NCBI GenBank assembly: GCA_038259365.1 | Contig: JBBSOW010000032.1 | Coordinates: 1 to 31,947, forward strand | DNA length: 31,947 nucleotides | DNA from: JBBSOW01 sp038259365 | Lineage (GTDB): Bacteria > Actinomycetota > Actinomycetes > Propionibacteriales > Propionibacteriaceae | Reading direction: 5' to 3' | Part shown: positions 1 through 7,064 of the stretch, one piece after another | Position numbering within the stretch: the first letter of the stretch is position 1 | How the letters are laid out: every line of letters begins with the position of its first letter | Made by a program: the position numbers and the translations under genes | The notes under the pieces: model-generated | The model's database searches: none | Seen by the model: only the letters and a program-made list of their open reading frames with translations | What the model was told of the DNA's origin: nothing

Positions 1-171
1 CACCGCGCCCTCCACCAGCCGGGCGGCGCAGGTGATGCAACCGCCGTAGCGGCAGCCGTAGGGCAAGACGACCCCCGCGGCCTCGGCCGCCTCGAGAACC
101 GTCTGGTCCGAAGCTACCTCTACGGTGCGGCCACCCCGGTTGCGCAGGGTGGCCGTGAATGCGGCGGCCAA
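1..171 (-). CDS. 2Fe-2S plant-type ferredoxin-like protein, partial (3' end outside window)
   Basis: The 57 visible residues are the N-terminal part of a [2Fe-2S] ferredoxin domain. A beta-hairpin-like start is followed by the cluster loop CRYGGCITC, in which Cys40, Cys45 and Cys48 give the CX4CX2C spacing of plant-type ferredoxins. The fourth cysteine would lie beyond the left edge. Such domains carry single electrons, either as stand-alone ferredoxins or as domains of reductases and oxygenases; which applies here cannot be seen. The start is uncertain: I chose the TTG at 171, which overlaps the stop region of the upstream methanethiol oxidase gene, but it has no clear Shine-Dalgarno. The overlap suggests co-translation with the oxidase and hence a redox role beside it, which is inference. 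Confidence 0.7.
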   Translation of the reverse strand, partial: MAAAFTATLRNRGGRTVEVASDQTVLEAAEAAGVVLPYGCRYGGCITCAARLVEGAV

Positions 172-172
172 C

Positions 173-1534
173 TCAAACCCAGATGTCGGAGGAGCAGTCC
201 CCGCCCGGGTAGCGCGTCTCGTGGGCGCGCGACGGCCCGTGGGGCTCCTTGCCGAAGTCCACGAGGAAGTCGCGGTTGATAGCCAACCCACCGTTCTCTG
301 TGTCGCAGTCGATTTGCAGCATCACGCCCCCCGCCTGCTTCATCTCCGGGAAGAACTGGTTGTCCCACGTGGAGAACAGCGAGGTGGTCAGGTACAGGCG
401 CTTGCCGTCGAGCGACAGCTGAATCATCTGCGGCGCCCCCTCGACCGGCCGGCCGTTGACCTCGGGCGCCTTGCCGAGCAGTCCGCCGATCCAGACCTGA
501 CCGGTCATCTTCGGATGGTGCGGGTCTGAGATGTCGTATTGGCGCAGATCCCCATGCAGCCAGTTGGAGAAATATAAGTAGCGGTCGTCCATCGAGACCA
601 GGATGTCGGTGATCAGGCCCGGCATCGGCACCGGGAAGCCCTCCACGTCGACGGTGGGTACGTCGATCACCTTGTCGATCTGTGTCGTCCCCGCGTCGTC
701 TTTGAAGTAGTGGAAGACATTGGACGACAGTGCCGCGCCGACGAAGCCGTGCGAAGAGTCCGGATCGTGCAGGAAGCGCGCCTCCAGCGGGATCAGACCT
801 TCGGCCCCGAGGTCGACAGACTGCTCGATGTTTCTGTTCTCGAAGTCCCAGAAATGCACGTGCTGGCCGTACTTGCCGGCCGCCACATCCTCGAGATCGA
901 AGCCCGGCATGAATGTGTTCGGCGCCGCCCACTCGGTCGAGATCATCATGTTGTGCCGCGGCTGGTACCAGAAATCGTAGTTGTAGTTCATCGTCGAGAT
1001 GTCGCCTTCCCAGCGCCCGACGATGTTGAAGTCCTTGTCGAGATGCAAGAAGCCCCCGGGCGCGTTGCCCTTGGCGTCGCCGAGCATCGAAACGATGATG
1101 TCCGAGCCCAGGCAGTGCACCGTGTGCGGCGCCGACAGGTTGGTCTTCTCCTTGATCTCGTCGCCGTCGATCGTCTTGAACAGCGTCGGGTTGCGCGGAT
1201 CGGTCGCGGTGTCGACGATACGGAAGTGGTTCGAGCGCACCCCCGGGACGATCAGGTACTTGCGTGCCATGCTGTCATCGCCGTGGCACGAGGAGCACGC
1301 GTTCCAGCCCATGTGGTGCAGTTCGTCGCCGATGTCGGGCATCTCCAGGCGGCTGATGACCTGCCCAAACGCGTCGCTGGTCTCGTCGACGTCGATGGTG
1401 GCCAGGTAGTCCGGCTTCTCGACACCGGTGCCGGTGTAAATGCAGATCGTGTACACGACCTTCTCGCGTTCGGCTTTCATGGCCTCTTGCGGCGAGGCGT
1501 ACCCCGGCCCGCAGCACTCTCCGTTGGCTGACAT
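173..1534 (-). CDS. mtoX: Methanethiol oxidase / selenium-binding protein (SELENBP1 family)
   Basis: This 453-residue protein aligns by eye along its whole length with human SELENBP1. Shared signatures include CCGPGYASPQEAM at the N-terminus, DYLATIDVD, ELHHMGWNACSSCHGD, YDFWYQPRHNMMISTEWAAP, ADILVSMDDRYLYFSNWLHG-like blade motifs, and the C-terminus RYPGGDCSSDIW. Family members oxidise methanethiol to formaldehyde, hydrogen sulfide and hydrogen peroxide, and bacterial forms bind copper. There is no signal peptide, so it is predicted cytoplasmic, unlike the periplasmic proteobacterial MtoX. The ATG is preceded by GGGAGGGG at good spacing, and a candidate promoter lies about 40-65 bp upstream. 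The next gene downstream is a ferredoxin. CSSCH at residues 80-84 resembles a heme-c site but is probably not one, since no export signal is present. Family assignment is firm; activity is inferred. Confidence 0.9.
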   Translation of the reverse strand: MSANGECCGPGYASPQEAMKAEREKVVYTICIYTGTGVEKPDYLATIDVDETSDAFGQVISRLEMPDIGDELHHMGWNACSSCHGDDSMARKYLIVPGVRSNHFRIVDTATDPRNPTLFKTIDGDEIKEKTNLSAPHTVHCLGSDIIVSMLGDAKGNAPGGFLHLDKDFNIVGRWEGDISTMNYNYDFWYQPRHNMMISTEWAAPNTFMPGFDLEDVAAGKYGQHVHFWDFENRNIEQSVDLGAEGLIPLEARFLHDPDSSHGFVGAALSSNVFHYFKDDAGTTQIDKVIDVPTVDVEGFPVPMPGLITDILVSMDDRYLYFSNWLHGDLRQYDISDPHHPKMTGQVWIGGLLGKAPEVNGRPVEGAPQMIQLSLDGKRLYLTTSLFSTWDNQFFPEMKQAGGVMLQIDCDTENGGLAINRDFLVDFGKEPHGPSRAHETRYPGGDCSSDIWV

Positions 1535-1814
1535 GCCATTCCCCTCCCGGTCGCGACCTCAACGTTTTCCGAAGTTACCACTCCGCTGATCACGCTTTCC
1601 AGAGCCACCTGGCCTCGAAGGTGTCTCTGAGTTGATGCAAGGTGATCTGTCGCGGTTGGCCGTCGCGGCCGCGCAGGGCGGCGGCAGCGATTGCGGCGAG
1701 CAGGCCCCCTGCGGAGCCGGAACCCTGGTCAGGCGGCGACCGTGTTCGAGGAACAAGAGCTCGGTGGGGTGGCTGTCGAAGTCAAGCAGGCAGTCCAGCT
1801 GACGATCCAGCGGC
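1535..1814. other. 280-bp gap with a possible frameshifted coding remnant
   Basis: Besides the promoter near 1572-1601, the minus strand of this gap has coding-like composition in two different frames. About 1813-1730 reads as a plausible peptide ending near LFLEHGRRLT. After a shift of frame, about 1730-1594 reads on through an alanine-rich stretch to QITLHQLRDTFEARWLWKA and a TGA. No start codon with a ribosome site opens it and I recognise no family. It may be the degraded 3' end of an old gene, or chance in GC-rich DNA. Confidence 0.25.
1572..1601 (-). promoter_or_regulatory. Candidate promoter of the methanethiol oxidase gene
   Basis: On the minus strand TGGAAA (1601-1596) and TAACTT (1577-1572) are spaced 18 bp apart. 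The predicted start site near 1565 would give a leader of about 30 nt containing the GGGAGGGG Shine-Dalgarno. The -35 matches four of six consensus bases. This is a motif match only. Confidence 0.3.
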
Positions 1815-2669
1815 TCACCGACCCGCAACCTCGCTGAGGTGGTCGAACTTCCCGCTGACCCAACCGATGTAGAGTTCAGCGGAGTCGGCGACGGCCTGGT
1901 GGGCGTCGGCGTCCACGACGCCGGTGAAGTTGTCGTAGAGCCGATCGAAGTCGTAGGCGAGGACGTGGTCGGCGACGCGACGCACGACCGCGGCGGACAG
2001 CGGGATCTTGTTCGGGTACGACCGCATGAGCGTGACCGTGTGCCGCCTGGCCGTGACGGCGACGGTGTCACCGGTCAGTAAGACGCCGAGACCATCGGCG
2101 CCGGTAAAGCGCACGACGACGCTGCCCGGGAAATGTCCGCCGGGCTGGGACGCCACCACACCGGGCAGGAGTTCCCGCTTCCCCGACCACACCACGATTC
2201 GTTCCGTGGTGCGGCCCAGCCACCCTCGATCGGCCCCGGACACGAAGACCGGGGCGTCGTCGAAGGCCCGGCTCCAGGCCACCTGGACCCCGTACATGTG
2301 CGGGTGAGTGGCGATGATCGCCGAGATCCCGCCCAGCTCACGGACCCGCTTCACCGACTCCCCGTCGATGTGGGGCGGCACGTCCACCAGGACGTTCCCG
2401 GCCGATGTCTGGATCAGCTTGGCCTGCTGGCCGATGCCGACGCCGTCGGAGGTCAACCCCCACAGCCCGGGCTCGAGTTCGACGATCTCGATCCGGCGGC
2501 CCGCCTCTGTCTCCGCACCGAGAGTCGTCCAGTGCTGCACCTCCCGGCCCGAGACAGGGTCCACGGGCAGGTACTGCCGCTCGTCGTCACAGATCGGGCA
2601 GAACTCGGGTAGCTCGCCGGTCCGTTCGACACCGCACGTCGCGCACAGCACGAGATCATCGGGCGCCAC
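1815..2669 (-). CDS. Zinc-ribbon metallo-beta-lactamase-fold protein
   Basis: The protein has about 284 residues. Its N-terminus carries a CX2C...CX2C ribbon (CATC and CPIC, 12 residues apart) of rubredoxin/zinc-ribbon type. The rest matches a metallo-beta-lactamase fold: a beta strand with NVLVD, the metal motif region THPHMYG, then GGHFPGS and the later Asp in LLTGDT. The usual HxHxDH motif is reduced to HPHMYG, so metal site 2 is probably altered. The substrate is unknown. I preferred the GTG at 2669 because GGAGG lies 5 bp upstream; another GTG at 2681 would add four residues and has a poorer ribosome site. It starts just after the stop of the upstream PLP enzyme gene, so the two probably share an mRNA and perhaps a sulfur- or thioester-related task (inference). 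Confidence 0.75.
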   Translation of the reverse strand: MAPDDLVLCATCGVERTGELPEFCPICDDERQYLPVDPVSGREVQHWTTLGAETEAGRRIEIVELEPGLWGLTSDGVGIGQQAKLIQTSAGNVLVDVPPHIDGESVKRVRELGGISAIIATHPHMYGVQVAWSRAFDDAPVFVSGADRGWLGRTTERIVVWSGKRELLPGVVASQPGGHFPGSVVVRFTGADGLGVLLTGDTVAVTARRHTVTLMRSYPNKIPLSAAVVRRVADHVLAYDFDRLYDNFTGVVDADAHQAVADSAELYIGWVSGKFDHLSEVAGR

Positions 2670-2683
2670 GAAAGCCTCCACCC

Positions 2684-3895
2684 CTATAGCCTAGCGAGCG
2701 CCTGATCGAGATCGGAGATGAGGTCGTCGGCGTCCTCGATGCCGACCGAGAGGCGCACCAGATCCTCCGACACCGCGCGGGGCGTACCGCGCAGCGCCAG
2801 GTGGGTCATGTCGTCGGGATGCTCGATGAGCGATTCGACCCCGCCCAGGGATTCGGCGAGCAGGAAGATCGTGGTGCTCTCGGCCAGCCGCCGCGCGGCC
2901 GCGGCCCCACCCGCGAGCTGCAGGGACACCATCCCCCCGAAGCGACGCATCTGGCGCCGCGCCAACTCGTGCTGGGGATGGGCGGCCAATCCCGGATAGT
3001 GCACGGTTGCCACCGCGTCGTGACTGTCCAGGTACGCCGCCACCTTCTCGGCGTTATCGCAGTGTCTGTCCATGCGCAGCGCGAGGGTCTTCAAACCTCG
3101 GATCGTGAGCCAACAGTCCATCGGACCCGAGACCGCACCGACCGCGTTCTGCACGAAACCGATCCGCTCCGCGAGGTCCGCGTCGTCGACCACCAGCGCT
3201 CCCCCGACCAGATCGGAGTGCCCGGAGAGGTATTTGCTCGCCGAGTGCAACACGACGTCGGCGCCCAGGCTCAGGGGTCGCTGGAGATAGGGCGAAGCAA
3301 AGGTGTTGTCGACCACGACGGTCGCGCCATGCTCATGCCCGGCCGCCGCGAGGGCCGCCAGATCGACGACCTGCAGGAGGGGATTCGACGGCGACTCCGC
3401 CCACAGCAGGAGGCCATTTTCGGTTCTCGCCCGCGTCGAGAGGTGGGCCAGCACCCCCCTCACCGCCGCAAGATCGCGCAGGTCCACCGCCGTCATGCCG
3501 ACGCCGAAGCGGCTCCACACCCGCTCGAGCAGCCGGAAGGTTCCCCCGTAGGCGTCGTTGCCGACGACGACGTGCCCGCCGCCGGCCAGCACGGTCCGCA
3601 GGATCGCGTCGGAGGCGGCCAGGCCGGAGGCGAACGAGAAGCCGTGAGCCCCCTCCTCCAGGCCGGCGATGTGTCGCTGCAGCAAGGATCGGGTGGGGTT
3701 GGCCGAGCGTGAATACTCGAACCCGGCCGCCTTGGGGCTCTGGGTGCCGTCTTGGACGTAGGTGGAGGTTTGCCCGATCGACGGGGAGATGGCGCCGGTT
3801 ATGGGATCGGGTTCGATGCCCAGGTGAACCGCTCGGGTGCCGAAGCCGCGGCTTGCGTCGGCTCCGGCGGCGGGGTGGGTGTGCGAATCGGCCAT
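2684..3895 (-). CDS. metB: Cystathionine gamma-synthase/lyase-family PLP enzyme
   Basis: This 403-residue protein is a Cys/Met-metabolism PLP-dependent enzyme of fold type I. Visible landmarks are YSRSANPTR (residues 61-69, phosphate contact from the neighbouring subunit), the stacking tyrosine in NDAYGGT, VVVDNTFASPYLQRP (Asp196), and SASKYLSGHSD, where Lys221 should form the internal aldimine. The C-terminal part has SLGGVESLIEHP and RLSVGIEDADDLISDL, as in cystathionine gamma-synthases and gamma-lyases. Synthase, lyase and methionine gamma-lyase cannot be told apart safely by eye, and the symbol is the customary one. The ATG has no Shine-Dalgarno but has TAGCGT six bases upstream, suggesting a leaderless mRNA. 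The zinc-ribbon MBL gene follows at once. Confidence 0.85.
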   Translation of the reverse strand: MADSHTHPAAGADASRGFGTRAVHLGIEPDPITGAISPSIGQTSTYVQDGTQSPKAAGFEYSRSANPTRSLLQRHIAGLEEGAHGFSFASGLAASDAILRTVLAGGGHVVVGNDAYGGTFRLLERVWSRFGVGMTAVDLRDLAAVRGVLAHLSTRARTENGLLLWAESPSNPLLQVVDLAALAAAGHEHGATVVVDNTFASPYLQRPLSLGADVVLHSASKYLSGHSDLVGGALVVDDADLAERIGFVQNAVGAVSGPMDCWLTIRGLKTLALRMDRHCDNAEKVAAYLDSHDAVATVHYPGLAAHPQHELARRQMRRFGGMVSLQLAGGAAAARRLAESTTIFLLAESLGGVESLIEHPDDMTHLALRGTPRAVSEDLVRLSVGIEDADDLISDLDQALARL

Positions 3896-3901
3896 TGCTG
3901 C

Positions 3902-3907
3902 ACGCTA
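3902..3907 (-). promoter_or_regulatory. Candidate -10 element for a leaderless metB mRNA
   Basis: TAGCGT on the minus strand lies six bases before the ATG at 3895, so transcription would start at or next to the A of the start codon. No Shine-Dalgarno is present and no good -35 is visible. The same layout occurs before sdhC and before the amidohydrolase gene. Confidence 0.4.
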
Positions 3908-4011
3908 CTGCGCCGCTGGTGTTGGCCCCGAGCCGGTTCGACACGTGGGCCCCCTTCGTGCGCAACCCTCGACTCCGACTACAGGGTTTTTCACTGCCGA
4001 CACGCGGCTAT

Positions 4012-4041
4012 TTGAGAGAAACCCCAACGGTGTCTCATACT
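4012..4041 (+). promoter_or_regulatory. Candidate promoter of the amidase-acetyltransferase pair
   Basis: TTGAGA (4012-4017) and CATACT (4036-4041) are separated by 18 bp. The inferred start near 4048 gives a leader of about 58 nt that ends in the GGAGG ribosome site at 4091-4095. The 210-bp gap between divergent metB and the amidase must hold promoters for both directions. Confidence 0.35.
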
Positions 4042-4105
4042 GAGGCTCTCGGCACGGGGGGCTCGGGAACCACTGTTGGTGCAGACAACTGGAGGATTCA
4101 CCCCA

Positions 4106-6118
4106 ATGCCTTATCCCCGCTCTTCTCGTTCGCGCGGAGCACGTGTGGCCGCCCTGTCCCTCGTGGGCGGGTTGGTGTTCACCTCCGTGGCCGCTCGCCC
4201 GCAGGCCCACGCCGAGCCGACCGAAGCCCCAAGCGCCAAGGTCACGGAGTTGGACCTCTCGACGGTTCCACAGCCCAAGTCCAAGACCCGCTCATCCCAC
4301 AGCCCGGCAAGTGAGCCCTCCGAGAAGGCGGGCGCGGAGCCCGTGGTATCGGAGTTGGCGGCCAAGAAGGTGCCGGAATTCAGCACCGTCGGGGTCACCT
4401 GGGCCGATGCCGAGACCGAACCCAGCGTTGAGATCAAGACCCGAACCGCGGGGAAATGGTCGCCATGGACGTCCCGGGCCGATTCGGTCGACGAGTCCGC
4501 CTCGTCCGCGGACGCCGCCGAGGGCCCCGACGGGGCCGAGGCCGCTGGCGCGCGGCCGGGCACCGATCCGCTCTTCGTGGGTTCGGCCGACGGCATCGCC
4601 GTGCGCATCAGCGCCGCGGCGGGGCGCAGCGTCGTCGATCCGCAGGTGTCGTTGATCAGCTCACCGGTCGTGGCCAGTGATCGCCAGGTGGCCAGTTCCC
4701 TCTCCCGGTCCACCTCGAACCTGCAGCCGCGGATCGTCTCTCGCGCCGGCTGGGGCGCCAACGAGAGCTGGCGCGGCATCAACCGCGGGTGTCTCACCCC
4801 GCGCATCGACGACACCGTCCAGGCCGCCATCGTGCACCACACGGCCGGATCCAACTCCTACTCCGCCGCGCAATCGGCCAGCGTCGTCCGCGGTGTCTAC
4901 GCCTACCACACCAAGAGCCAGGGCTGGTGCGACGTCGGCTACAACTTCCTCGTCGACAAGTACGGCACCATCTTCGAGGGCCGCTTCGGTGGCATCGACA
5001 AGCCGGTCCACGGCGCCCACGCCACCTCCTGGAACACCGACACCGTCGGGGTGTCCATGATGGGCAACTACGACACCACCCGCCCCGGCAAGGCCACCCT
5101 GGAATCGGTCGCCAAGGTGATCGCCTGGAAGTTCGCCACCTACAACCGGGATCCGCTCGGCAAAGTCTCCCTGGCCGGCAAGTACATCGACAGGATCTCG
5201 GGCCACGGCGACGTCATGAGCACCTCCTGCCCCGGCCGCTACGGCCGCAGCGAGTTTCCCGCAATGCGCAAGCGGGTGAAGACCCTCATGGGGCAACCCG
5301 CCACCGTCGACACCCCCATCTACAAGCGGTGGGTCGCCCTAGGCGGTGCCAGCGGCACCGGCTCGAGCTACTCGGGCGAGAAGGCGATCAGGGACGGCCA
5401 CTACGCCCAACTGCGCCGCTACGACCTCTTCTCCTCAACCGACACCGGCGCCTTCTTCACCAAGGGCACCATCCGACAGCGCTACCGGGCTCTCGGCATG
5501 GCCGACTACCGGATGGGCTTTCCCACCACCGACGAGATCGACGGGCCCACCACGAACTCCAAGATGAACCGGTTCGAGCGGGGAGCGATCCTGTGGTCCC
5601 ACCAGACCAGCGCCCACGAGGTCCGGGGCGGCATCTGGAAGACCTACGACTCCACCTCCCGCATCGATGCCAAGCTGGCCCTCCCCTTGGCTCCGGAGTA
5701 CAAGCTGGCGGCGGCCGGTAACGTGCCCGTCCAGGACTTCGAGAAGGGGCGGATGTACTGGATCGACGACACCGGTTACCTGGTCTACGGTCGGATCTGG
5801 ACCGAGTATCGGCGCATCGGGGCCGAGAGGTCCGCCCTCGGTCGGCCCGCGAGCAGCGAGGAGGCGGGACCGCTGAGCGGAAGCCGCCAGACGCGCTTTG
5901 CCAACGGCGCCATCCTGCACTCTCGCGCTACCGACTCCAAAGCGGTCTCGGGGGCTTTTTGGAACAGCTATCGCGGCCTCTCCGGCGCCAGCAAGAAACG
6001 ACTGGGGCTACCCACCGGCTCGGAGTACACCTCGGGCAGCTACCGTGTGCAAAGATTCCAGGGTGGCAAGATGTCCCGCAAGTCAACCAGCACGTCAGTC
6101 AAGGTGAGTTATTCGTGA
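4106..6118 (+). CDS. Secreted N-acetylmuramoyl-L-alanine amidase with LGFP repeats
   Basis: The 670-residue protein starts at the ATG that follows GGAGG by 10 bp; an in-frame TTG at 4076 is less likely. Residues 1-36 form a signal peptide with an Arg-rich start, a hydrophobic core and the cleavage-like site AHA/EP. Residues of about 40-200 are a low-complexity linker. A PGRP/amidase-2 domain follows at about 205-395, with the zinc ligands His244 (IVHHTAG), His367 and Cys375 (GHGDVMSTSCPG) all present, so it should cut the amide between N-acetylmuramate and L-alanine in peptidoglycan. Residues of about 400-665 contain four or five LGFP-like repeats (LGMADYRMGFP, LALPLAP, ALGRPASSE, RLGLPTGSE), which in mycolata and other actinobacteria are thought to bind the cell envelope. 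It overlaps the next gene by 4 bp. Confidence 0.9.
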   Translation: MPYPRSSRSRGARVAALSLVGGLVFTSVAARPQAHAEPTEAPSAKVTELDLSTVPQPKSKTRSSHSPASEPSEKAGAEPVVSELAAKKVPEFSTVGVTWADAETEPSVEIKTRTAGKWSPWTSRADSVDESASSADAAEGPDGAEAAGARPGTDPLFVGSADGIAVRISAAAGRSVVDPQVSLISSPVVASDRQVASSLSRSTSNLQPRIVSRAGWGANESWRGINRGCLTPRIDDTVQAAIVHHTAGSNSYSAAQSASVVRGVYAYHTKSQGWCDVGYNFLVDKYGTIFEGRFGGIDKPVHGAHATSWNTDTVGVSMMGNYDTTRPGKATLESVAKVIAWKFATYNRDPLGKVSLAGKYIDRISGHGDVMSTSCPGRYGRSEFPAMRKRVKTLMGQPATVDTPIYKRWVALGGASGTGSSYSGEKAIRDGHYAQLRRYDLFSSTDTGAFFTKGTIRQRYRALGMADYRMGFPTTDEIDGPTTNSKMNRFERGAILWSHQTSAHEVRGGIWKTYDSTSRIDAKLALPLAPEYKLAAAGNVPVQDFEKGRMYWIDDTGYLVYGRIWTEYRRIGAERSALGRPASSEEAGPLSGSRQTRFANGAILHSRATDSKAVSGAFWNSYRGLSGASKKRLGLPTGSEYTSGSYRVQRFQGGKMSRKSTSTSVKVSYS

Positions 6119-6384
6119 GTGATCGACAGCCGCGGTTTCGCCACGACGGCGACGGACATGGCTTCATCGCCGAGGACGGTGCTGAGCGGGTGGGTTCGAT
6201 CGACTACTCGGTCGATAGCCGAATCTTCGATTTCACTCACACCGAGACCGATCCGGCTCGACAGGGCCAAGGCCTGGCGGGCGATCTGACCCGCTACGCT
6301 TTGGACACCGTCCGATCATTGGGGGGTTCGGTCCGCGTGAGCTGTCCCTACACGGCCGGGTGGATCGAGCGGCACCCCGGCTAA
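6115..6384 (+). CDS. Small GNAT-like N-acetyltransferase (YjdJ type)
   Basis: This 89-residue protein has the minimal GNAT fold of the short YjdJ/COG2388 group. HTETDPARQGQGLAGDLTRYALD is the acetyl-CoA pyrophosphate-binding turn and helix, preceded by a strand containing the DFTHTE segment and followed by VRVSCPYTAGWIERHP. The GTG start overlaps the amidase stop as GTGA, and AAGGTGAG lies six bases upstream. Overlap with a secreted amidase implies co-translation, but the acetyltransferase itself has no signal peptide and stays in the cytoplasm. The substrate of this group is not known. The gene converges with the next one, whose stop lies 17 bp away; no terminator hairpin is visible between them. 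Confidence 0.8.
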   Translation: MSDRQPRFRHDGDGHGFIAEDGAERVGSIDYSVDSRIFDFTHTETDPARQGQGLAGDLTRYALDTVRSLGGSVRVSCPYTAGWIERHPG

Positions 6385-6401
6385 GCGGATCTGTTGGCGG
6401 C

Positions 6402-7061
6402 CTAGGGGGCCTCGTCGGGCGCCGGCGTCGAAGGCTGCTCTGGCTCCAGGGCCAGGCCCGCCGGCATGGACAGCCCCGATCTCCGCAGTTCCATCTCGGC
6501 CAGTTGATTGATGATCCTCCGATCGCCTTGGCGCCAGGCGCCCACGGGATCGTCGCTGATGCGCCCCAGGGTGTGCAGGGGCTCGTTGGCCATCGCGCGC
6601 AGGGCGAACAGGTCGAGATCGTCCGGGGAGTCGAGGTACCGGCGGGCCGCGCTGTTGGTGCGGTGGAAGCGCAGCCGGATCGGGAGCCAGATGGCGACGA
6701 GGACGGCGATCGGGATGATCGCCACGACAATCCCGAGCACGAAAGCCAACTGCTCGATCGCCACGATCTGGTCCTTGGCGACGCCGACGAGGTCGGTCAG
6801 GTTGCCCGCGAGAGCGTCGAAGGGCTGGCGCAATCGGTCGCCGAAGCCCGGCACGCCGCCGACCTGATCGGCGGCGCTGAGCATCCGCCCGTTCATGTCC
6901 TTGGACGAGGCGACCAGGCTGCGCAACGGATCAGCCACGTGACGCACCAGGCCGGTCACCTGCACCCCGACCCAGATCCACACCACCGACCACACGAGCA
7001 CGAACACGTCGGCGGTGATTTGGCGCGTGCGGATGGCCGAGGGCCCGGCGTAGAAGCTCAT
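6402..7061 (-). CDS. Two-TM protein of unknown function at the end of the dprA operon
   Basis: I do not recognise this 219-residue protein as a named family. Two hydrophobic segments are clear, at about 17-39 and 104-128, with a loop of about 60 residues between them that contains amphipathic, possibly coiled-coil stretches. The C-terminal 90 residues are soluble and charged and end in an acidic Pro-rich tail. With a short N-terminus inside, the loop would face outward and the long C-terminal domain would be cytoplasmic. The ATG lies three bases after the dprA stop, so it is translated from the same message. Its position behind yraN-comM-dprA raises the possibility of a membrane role in DNA uptake, but nothing in the sequence proves that. 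Confidence 0.75.
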   Translation of the reverse strand: MSFYAGPSAIRTRQITADVFVLVWSVVWIWVGVQVTGLVRHVADPLRSLVASSKDMNGRMLSAADQVGGVPGFGDRLRQPFDALAGNLTDLVGVAKDQIVAIEQLAFVLGIVVAIIPIAVLVAIWLPIRLRFHRTNSAARRYLDSPDDLDLFALRAMANEPLHTLGRISDDPVGAWRQGDRRIINQLAEMELRRSGLSMPAGLALEPEQPSTPAPDEAP

Positions 7062-7064
7062 GGC

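Noticed and set aside
1283..1297. CSSCH in the methanethiol oxidase as a heme-c site
   Set aside because: SELENBP1 homologues have CSSC at this place without heme; here no signal peptide or cytochrome maturation genes are seen, so attachment is unlikely.
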